From the NCBI GenBank assembly GCA_001464695.1, contig LNDQ01000086.1, forward strand, positions 1-57,944: a stretch of 57,944 nucleotides of DNA. Direction: 5' to 3'. The notes beneath the pieces are model-generated. The model did no database searches. It was not told the DNA's origin and saw only the letters and a program-made list of their open reading frames with translations. The stretch's first letter is position 1. Every line of letters begins with the position of its first letter. This DNA is from Betaproteobacteria bacterium Ga0077523. Lineage in GTDB: Bacteria; Pseudomonadota; Gammaproteobacteria; Burkholderiales; Ga0077523. Shown here piece by piece: positions 53,073-57,944 of this stretch. The translations under genes were made by a program, and so were the position numbers.

Positions 53073-53765
53073 TCATGCTCCGGCCATTACGGAACGTCGC
53101 AGTTCGATCAGTTCGTCCACGCCATAGTCCCAGTGCGGACGTGTCATCCGGGCCACCATGGCGCAGAACAGCTCGAAGTCCTCCGCGGTGTCGACGGAGA
53201 GCTGCATCTCGCCGCAATTCGGCTCGTGCGTGAAATTGCGGATGCGGAACCGGTCGGCATGCCGGTACAGGTACCGGGTCACGTGCTCCCGGTCCTCGGC
53301 ATCGTTCGATGCAGCTGCCGCCCGCTCCAGGGCCTCCACCGCGATCACCTCCACCGACTGCCCCTTGGGAAACGACCGGGGAAAGACGTTGGTGACCAGG
53401 TCGGCGCGTTCCGCGTCGAACAAGCCGGCGGCCTGGCCCACGAGGGCCGGGTCCAGCAGCGGGCTGTCGCCGCTCAAGCGGACGAAGGAAGCCACACCGC
53501 AGCGCCGCGCCGCGCCGAGGAAACGGTCCACGACATCGTCAAGGGAGCCGCGCTCCACGCGCACGCCGAGATACTCTCCCAGGCTGGCCACCGCGTCGTC
53601 GTCCGCGCCGTTCGAAGTGGCCAGCACCAGGGAGTAGCCGTCCAGCCCGTGCCGCAATCGTTCGATCAGATACTGCAGCAGAGGCTTGCCGCCGACCGCC
53701 TTCAGGACTTTTCCGGGCAAGCGTGCCGACGACGCGCGCGCCTGGATGAACACTGCCGGCTTCAA
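53073..53765 (-). CDS. SpsF-type cytidylyltransferase
   Basis: A 230-residue nucleotidyltransferase. FIQARASSARLPGKVLKAVGGKPLL (from about residue 6) is the CTP-binding motif of the SpsF/NeuA group, VRLSGDSPLLDP follows and LSVDTAEDFE is the sugar-side block. It would make a CMP-sugar for a transferase of the locus and pairs naturally with the NeuB-like synthase. The start is TTG 53765, weakly supported as there is no clear ribosome-binding site; GTG 53753 would remove the first four residues but keep the motif. Confidence 0.85.
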   Translation of the reverse strand: MKPAVFIQARASSARLPGKVLKAVGGKPLLQYLIERLRHGLDGYSLVLATSNGADDDAVASLGEYLGVRVERGSLDDVVDRFLGAARRCGVASFVRLSGDSPLLDPALVGQAAGLFDAERADLVTNVFPRSFPKGQSVEVIAVEALERAAAASNDAEDREHVTRYLYRHADRFRIRNFTHEPNCGEMQLSVDTAEDFELFCAMVARMTRPHWDYGVDELIELRRSVMAGA

Positions 53766-53834
53766 TCGGCCGCGACCGCGAGCGAGGCATGCCTCCGAGG
53801 CCGATGGAGTCCTCGGTCGTCGACGCCGATGGGT

Positions 53835-54761
53835 TCAGGCGACCGCAGCGCGCAGGCTCCCCTGAAAATCCCCGTAGGCGAGCCGGATGCCTTCACTCAG
53901 GGAAACCGCCGGTCGCCAGCCCAGCGAGAACATCCGCCCCACGTCCAGCAGTTTCCGCATGGTTCCATCCGGCTTGGTCGTATCGAACACGAGCTTCCCC
54001 GGGAACCCGACCACCTTCGCTACCGTCTCCGCCAGGTCTCGAATCGTGACGTCCTCCCCGCACCCGACATTGATCAACGGCGGCTGATACTGCTCCAGCA
54101 TCGCCTCGAACAGATCGTCCGACAGATTCATCAGCATCAGGCACGCGTCGGCCATGTCGTCGCTGTACAGAAACTCCCGCCGAGGCGTCCCCGTGCCCCA
54201 CACGACCACCTCGCGATCGCTCCGCTCCTTCGCCTCGTGCATCTTGCGGATGAGGGCCGGCAGCACGTGCGAGGTCTGCAGGTCGTAGTTGTCGCCGGGC
54301 CCGTAAAGGTTGGTGGGCATCACGGAAAGAAAGCGCGTGCCGTACTGGCGGTTGTACGACCAGCACATCTCGATGCCCGCGATCTTGGCGATGGCATAAG
54401 GCCGGTTGGTCGCCTCCAACGGGCCGGTCAGGAGGTACTCCTCCTTGATCGGCTGCGGGCAGTCGCGCGGGTAGATGCACGAGGAGCCGAGGAACACCAG
54501 CCGCTTCACGCCGGCCCGATAGGCCTCGTGGATGACGTTGGTCTGGATCGCCAGGTTCTCGGCGATGAACTGCGCCGGGTAGGAGTTGTTGGCGAGGATG
54601 CCGCCCACCTTGGCCGCGGCTGCGGCTGCGTCACCCAGCTCGAGCTCGGCGTGAGTCCGCTTCAGGATATTCCGGTGGCCGGCAGCTTCAAGACGCCGGA
54701 CCAGAGCCGAGCCCACCAAGCCGCGATGGCCGGCGACGTAGATGGAGGAATCAGGACTCAT
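53835..54761 (-). CDS. fcl: GDP-L-fucose synthase with an internal deletion
   Basis: A 308-residue [14 protein letters not shown] at the N-terminus, [24 protein letters not shown] (Tyr and Lys) and [15 protein letters not shown] are all diagnostic for Fcl/WcaG, which converts GDP-4-keto-6-deoxymannose to GDP-L-fucose. Between LELGD and AAAKVGG (about residues 44-53) the sequence is only a run of alanines; relative to E. coli Fcl about 15 residues including a core beta-strand are missing, in frame. The enzyme may be inactive. The DNA there is repeated GCAGCC/GCCGCGGCC, at about 54604-54636. gmd is separated from it by a toxin-antitoxin pair. Confidence 0.88.
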   Translation of the reverse strand: MSPDSSIYVAGHRGLVGSALVRRLEAAGHRNILKRTHAELELGDAAAAAAKVGGILANNSYPAQFIAENLAIQTNVIHEAYRAGVKRLVFLGSSCIYPRDCPQPIKEEYLLTGPLEATNRPYAIAKIAGIEMCWSYNRQYGTRFLSVMPTNLYGPGDNYDLQTSHVLPALIRKMHEAKERSDREVVVWGTGTPRREFLYSDDMADACLMLMNLSDDLFEAMLEQYQPPLINVGCGEDVTIRDLAETVAKVVGFPGKLVFDTTKPDGTMRKLLDVGRMFSLGWRPAVSLSEGIRLAYGDFQGSLRAAVA

Positions 54762-54833
54762 CGCTCTCGGTTGCGCATCCCGTGCGGCATGCATTGGCTG
54801 CAAGGTTCGAGCGAAAGAAGCGACCACGCTCCC

Positions 54834-55220
54834 TCACCACAACACGCGCACCCCGTAGTTCGCGAAAACCGGATCTGCGGTCACGACGGGCAAGTTCTCG
54901 ATGCTCGCCTGCGCGATCAACATGCGATCGAACGGGTCCTTGTGCGGCCCGGGAAGATCGCCCGCCTTGAGCGCGTGCTCCAGGCCGATCGGCAAGCACT
55001 CCATGTTCGACTTGCGCAGCAGCGACGGCAGGGTTCTCGCGATCTGAGCCGCTTCGGGAAGCTTTCCGAGACGATGCTTCGTGGAGATCTCCCAGGCGGA
55101 GGCCGCGCTCACCAGCATTTCGTTGTCGGCGTTACCGATCAACGTACGCACCTTGTCCGACAGCCTCGCGTCGTCGACCAGCCACCACAGCAGGGCGTGC
55201 GTATCGAGAATCGCCCTCAT
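54834..55220 (-). CDS. PIN-domain ribonuclease toxin (VapC-like)
   Basis: A 128-residue PIN protein. ILDTHALLWWL (Asp6) at the N-terminus, the central SAASAWEISTK with its Glu, and DPFDRMLIAQA (Asp) provide the acidic residues that bind metal. It is the toxin partner of the Phd-like gene just upstream; the ATG at 55220 overlaps that stop as ATGA. Such RNases cut tRNA or mRNA when the antitoxin is lost. The pair lies between gmd and fcl and may have been inserted there. GTG 55229 is a less likely start. Confidence 0.9.
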   Translation of the reverse strand: MRAILDTHALLWWLVDDARLSDKVRTLIGNADNEMLVSAASAWEISTKHRLGKLPEAAQIARTLPSLLRKSNMECLPIGLEHALKAGDLPGPHKDPFDRMLIAQASIENLPVVTADPVFANYGVRVLW

Positions 55221-55447
55221 TGGCCCCACGCGGCGAGCTCATCCTCGGGCAACGGTTCAAAAAACGCATCCGTGATCCGCCCCTTGACGAGCCCCGGTTG
55301 CCTTCCACGCTTTGCCGTACCGATCGGAACGAGCTTGGCATACGGCTCTCCGGCCTTTGCGAGGACGATTTCCTCACCCCCGCGTACCCGGTCGAGCAAT
55401 CGGGAGAGTTGGGTCTTGGCCTCATGAACATTGATGACCGTCGCCAT
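55217..55447 (-). CDS. Phd/YefM family antitoxin
   Basis: A 76-residue protein. VINVHEAKTQLSRLLDRV (about 4-21) is the Phd DNA-binding N-terminus, followed by EEIVLAKAGEPYAKLVP, the family's second block. It neutralises the adjacent PIN toxin and probably represses the pair's promoter. A ribosome-binding site GAGGTG lies seven bases before the ATG at 55447. Confidence 0.92.
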   Translation of the reverse strand: MATVINVHEAKTQLSRLLDRVRGGEEIVLAKAGEPYAKLVPIGTAKRGRQPGLVKGRITDAFFEPLPEDELAAWGQ

Positions 55448-55459
55448 GAACGCACCTCA

Positions 55460-55483
55460 AGTGGACTAAGTCTGTGGACCAAG
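55460..55483 (-). promoter_or_regulatory. direct-repeat operator candidate for the antitoxin
   Basis: Upstream of the antitoxin, on the minus strand, two copies of ACTTGGTCCAC/ACTTAGTCCAC (55473-55483 and 55460-55470 on the plus strand) are spaced 13 bp apart. This is about one helical turn plus, fitting binding by a Phd dimer pair for autoregulation. No clear -35/-10 pair is visible around it. Confidence 0.45.
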
Positions 55484-55547
55484 TTTACCCGGCCCCGGTC
55501 TTGTGTTCAAGATCAGCCCGCGCCCCGGGATCCGCGGCGACGAAAGG

Positions 55548-56633
55548 TCACTCGTGATAGTCGTACGCCGCGAACCCGTGCTTCTTCACGAGCTCGTCGC
55601 GTTCGGCGGACTTCAAGTCCTCGCGCACCATCTCGGCCACCAGTTCGCGGAAGGTGACCTTCGGTTTCCACCCCAGCTTCGTGCGCGACTTGGTGGGGTC
55701 GCCCAGCAGCGTTTCCACTTCGGCCGGGCGGAAGTAGCGCGGGTCTACCGCGACCACGCACTTGCCATCGTCCGTGTAGCCCTTCTCCTCGACGCCCTGA
55801 CCGCGCCACTGGATGCGCATGCCCAGTTCCGCTGCGGCCGCGTCGACGAAATCGCGCACGCTGTGCTGCTCACCGGTGGCGATGACGAAGTCCTCCGCCA
55901 CCTTCTGCTGCAACATGAGCCACATGGCTTCGACGTAGTCGCGCGCATGCCCCCAGTCGCGCTTGGAGTCCAGGTTGCCGAGGTACACGGCGTCCTGCAG
56001 ACCCAGCTTGATGCGCGCCATGGCGCGGGTGATCTTGCGGGTGACGAAGGTCTCGCCGCGAATCGGCGATTCGTGGTTGAACAGGATGCCGTTGCAGGCG
56101 TACATCCCGTAGGCTTCGCGGTAGTTGACCGTGATCCAGTACCCGTACAGCTTGGCCACCGCATAGGGTGATCGCGGGTAGAAGGGTGTGGTCTCCTTCT
56201 GCGGGATCTCCTGCACCAGGCCGTATAGCTCGGAGGTGGAGGCCTGGTAGAAGCGGGTCTTGCGCTCGAGCCCGAGGATACGGATCGCCTCCAGCACCCG
56301 CAGCGTACCGAGCGCGTCGGAGTTCGCGGTGTACTCCGGCTCCTCGAAGGACACCGCCACGTGGCTCTGCGCCGCAAGGTTGTAGATCTCGTCGGGCTGC
56401 ACCTGCTGGACGATGCGCACCAGGCTCGACGAATCAGTCATGTCGCCGTAATGCAGGATGAAGCGGCGGTTGTCGACGTGCGGATCCTGATACAGATGGT
56501 CGATCCGGTCAGTGTTGAAGAGCGAGGTACGGCGCTTGATGCCGTGGACGGTGTAGCCCTTGGCGAGGAGAAACTCGGCGAGATAGGCGCCGTCCTGACC
56601 GGTGATGCCGGTGATCAGTGCTGTCTTGCTCAC
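55548..56633 (-). CDS. gmd: GDP-mannose 4,6-dehydratase
   Basis: A 361-residue [20 protein letters not shown] (about 7-23) is the cofactor loop, [17 protein letters not shown] follows, and QASTSELYG with [12 protein letters not shown] holds the catalytic residues. Full length and all motifs are present. It makes GDP-4-keto-6-deoxymannose, the first step towards GDP-L-fucose. It is the first gene of the minus-strand series, and its promoter must lie in the 87-bp gap shared with waaC. The source of GDP-mannose (manB/manC) is outside the window. Confidence 0.96.
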   Translation of the reverse strand: MSKTALITGITGQDGAYLAEFLLAKGYTVHGIKRRTSLFNTDRIDHLYQDPHVDNRRFILHYGDMTDSSSLVRIVQQVQPDEIYNLAAQSHVAVSFEEPEYTANSDALGTLRVLEAIRILGLERKTRFYQASTSELYGLVQEIPQKETTPFYPRSPYAVAKLYGYWITVNYREAYGMYACNGILFNHESPIRGETFVTRKITRAMARIKLGLQDAVYLGNLDSKRDWGHARDYVEAMWLMLQQKVAEDFVIATGEQHSVRDFVDAAAAELGMRIQWRGQGVEEKGYTDDGKCVVAVDPRYFRPAEVETLLGDPTKSRTKLGWKPKVTFRELVAEMVREDLKSAERDELVKKHGFAAYDYHE

Positions 56634-56662
56634 GAGGGAAACCGGGTTCCTGAAGACGGCTG

Positions 56663-56670
56663 ATTATAAT
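56663..56670. promoter_or_regulatory. divergent -10 elements between gmd and waaC
   Basis: The palindromic ATTATAAT reads TATAAT on both strands (56665-56670 on plus, 56668-56663 on minus) in an otherwise GC-rich 87-bp divergent gap. It lies 51 bp before the waaC start and 30 bp before the gmd start. No good -35 hexamer is found at 16-18 bp in either direction, so activity is unproven. Confidence 0.45.
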
Positions 56671-56720
56671 GACTTCGCGCTGTCTCCACCCGAGAACACG
56701 GCGCACTTTCCTCGCACTTC

Positions 56721-57740
56721 GTGCCCTCCATCCTCCTCGTAAAGACGTCTTCGCTCGGCGACGTGGTGCACAACCTGCCCGTGGTGAGCGACATCCGTCG
56801 CGCCCGGCCGGATGCCGTCATCGATTGGGCCGTCGAAGAGGCGTTCACGGCCATCCCGGCATTGCATCGCGGGTTGCGGCGGGTCATCGCCTGCGCGCCC
56901 CGGCGGTGGCGACGCAGCCTGTGGCGTCCCTCCACCTGGGGCGAGATCGGCGATCTGCGCGCCGTGTTTCGCGATGGCGCTTATGACGCGGTGATCGACA
57001 CGCAGGGCCTGTTGAAAAGCGCGCTCATCGCCTGCCAGGCGCCGGGCGTGCGCCACGGCCTCGACTGGCGCAGCTCGCGCGAGCCGCTGCGCTGGGCCTA
57101 CGACCGCACCTACTCTGTGCCTTGGGGTCGGCATGCGGTCGAACGCAACCGCTCGCTGGTGGCGCAGGTGCTCGGCTACACGGTGGATGGGCCACCCGAT
57201 TACGGTATCGAGGCGCCGGCCTTTCCACCGGCAGAAGCGGACGACGATTCGCCGGTCGAAGAGCAGCGCCCCTGGCTGGAGGCCGTGCAGCGCTACGCCT
57301 GGCTACCGTCCGGGTCGTACATGGTGCTGCTCCATGGCACCAGCGCCGAGCGCAAGCTCTGGCCGGATCACCAGTGGAAGAAGCTTGCCGCCCACTTCGG
57401 TGGTGCCGGCATCGCCTGCCTGCTGCCGTGGGGCAGCGCGGAGGAGCACGACCGTAGCACGCGCATCGCCAAGGACGTGCCGAACGCCGTCGTTCCACCG
57501 CGCCTGGGCCTGCACACGCTGAGCGGCCTGCTGGGCAAGGCACGCTGCGTCGTGGGCGTCGATACCGGGCTCGTCCATCTGGCAGCGGCGTTGCGGCGGC
57601 CCACGGTCGGCATCTACGTCGCCACCGATCCCGCCGCCACCGGCGTCTACGCCGGCCCGCACGCTGCCGACGTCGGCACCGGCAAGGAAGTGCCCTCGAT
57701 GGCCATGGTGCTCGCTGCCATCAGCCGCGTCGCCACTTAG
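56721..57740 (+). CDS. waaC: LPS heptosyltransferase I (WaaC)
   Basis: A 339-residue GT9 enzyme. LLVKTSSLGDVVHNLPV (about 5-21) is the heptosyltransferase I opening, DWAVEEAF follows, LLHGTSAERKLWPDHQWK (about 208-225) is the donor-domain start and VGVDTGLVHLAAAL the ADP-heptose motif. It adds the first heptose to Kdo2-lipid A. The start is GTG 56721; there is no good ribosome-binding site. It diverges from gmd. In many betaproteobacteria waaC is followed by waaA, but here the window ends in a repeat. Confidence 0.93.
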   Translation: MPSILLVKTSSLGDVVHNLPVVSDIRRARPDAVIDWAVEEAFTAIPALHRGLRRVIACAPRRWRRSLWRPSTWGEIGDLRAVFRDGAYDAVIDTQGLLKSALIACQAPGVRHGLDWRSSREPLRWAYDRTYSVPWGRHAVERNRSLVAQVLGYTVDGPPDYGIEAPAFPPAEADDDSPVEEQRPWLEAVQRYAWLPSGSYMVLLHGTSAERKLWPDHQWKKLAAHFGGAGIACLLPWGSAEEHDRSTRIAKDVPNAVVPPRLGLHTLSGLLGKARCVVGVDTGLVHLAAALRRPTVGIYVATDPAATGVYAGPHAADVGTGKEVPSMAMVLAAISRVAT

Positions 57741-57805
57741 GATGAAGCAACTTACCACGCGTGTGCGTCGGTCCCTGGCACCTTCCCTGATCCCTGCCTT
57801 CCCGC

Positions 57806-57944
57806 GTCTGCGCCGGGGGAAGGAGTGCCTGCGCTCAACGACATCACGAGCAGTACATCCCTTTCGCTGTCTGCGCCGGGGAAGGAGTGCCTGCGTTGTA
57901 TGGCATCGCGAGCAGTACATCCCCTCCCCCGGCATGGCCGGGGG
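57806..57944. repeat. tandem intergenic repeat and terminal hairpin downstream of waaC
   Basis: Two units about 56 bp long (57806-57862 and 57869-57924), with a period of 63 bp, share GTCTGCGCCGGGG, AAGGAGTGCCTGCG and CGAGCAGTACATCCC. Within each unit GGGGAAGGAGTGC and GCAGTACATCCC are an imperfect inverted pair. A hairpin CCCCCGGC-ATG-GCCGGGGG (57926-57944) reaches the window end. These look like REP-type repeats. An open frame from ATG 57743 crosses both units but is an artefact of the repeat. Nothing else is seen in 57741-57805. Confidence 0.7.

Noticed and set aside
57806..57924. CRISPR array
   Set aside because: There are only two units, the conserved parts are split by variable bases on both sides, and no cas gene is present.
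57743..57944. Open frame at the right edge, possibly the next gene
   Set aside because: It crosses two tandem repeat units and has no protein-like composition.

Overview
This window is about 58 kb of GC-rich DNA and is almost entirely one cell-surface polysaccharide locus (LPS core plus O-antigen or related glycan). The base composition, the WaaC-type heptosyltransferase, the Asn-synthase-like amidotransferases beside core glycosyltransferases and the hairpin repeats built from CCCTCTCCC/GGGAGAGGG suggest a proteobacterium, most likely betaproteobacterial. There is no rRNA or ribosomal gene here to confirm that. Nearly all genes lie on the minus strand and many overlap by exactly 4 nt (ATGA, GTGA or TTGA), so transcription runs from about 56.6 kb down to about 1.2 kb in a few long, translationally coupled operons. 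The plus-strand exceptions are an FkbM methyltransferase (398-1159), an O-antigen ligase-like membrane protein (9931-11262) and waaC (56721-57740).

Layout in order of minus-strand transcription. (a) 53.1-56.6 kb: gmd and fcl for GDP-L-fucose with a Phd/PIN toxin-antitoxin pair inserted between them, then a SpsF-type cytidylyltransferase. (b) 48.0-52.9 kb: an sps-like cassette with a DegT aminotransferase, an SDR, a NeuB-family synthase, a Gfo/Idh/MocA oxidoreductase and a WecD-like GNAT. (c) 44.6-48.0 kb: an AsnB-type amidotransferase, a WbpG-type N-acetyl-sugar amidotransferase and a small unknown protein. (d) 37.9-44.6 kb: four SAM methyltransferases, an AsnB paralogue without the catalytic Cys, and a DUF4910 aminopeptidase-like protein. 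(e) 31.5-37.8 kb: ACP, MaoC hydratase, three-domain FkbH, AAC(3)-fold acyltransferase, capsule-type glycosyltransferase and a PhyH-like dioxygenase, which together look like an ACP-dependent acyl-decoration module. (f) 28.3-31.5 kb: Wzt (with a C-terminal glycan-binding domain) and Wzm, separated by an FkbM methyltransferase. (g) 12.3-28.3 kb: glycosyltransferases, methyltransferases, SDRs, an alpha-1,2-fucosyltransferase-like GT11 and a WbpV/WbpL/WbpM-like initiation cassette. (h) 1-12.3 kb: UDP-glucuronate epimerase, ligase, two GT9 enzymes, two GT4 enzymes and two AsnB amidotransferases, with a 90-bp double-hairpin repeat upstream of each of those two asnB genes.

Proposed working model (inference): the WbpM/V/L-like enzymes make and load a first amino-sugar on undecaprenyl phosphate; the GT2, GT4, GT11 and capsule-type transferases extend it; methyl, acyl and amide groups are added; Wzm/Wzt exports the chain; the ligase joins it to a lipid A-core whose heptoses come from WaaC and the other GT9 enzymes.

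Two genes appear damaged. The NeuB-family gene has a frameshift and a missing stretch near its 3' end that fuse it in frame with the downstream oxidoreductase. fcl lacks about 15 codons of its Rossmann core. Both junctions contain GCCGCGG, so either real short-repeat deletions or assembly errors could explain them. The most novel-looking content is the FkbH/ACP/MaoC/AAC(3)-like/PhyH module together with the Ser2 AsnB paralogue.
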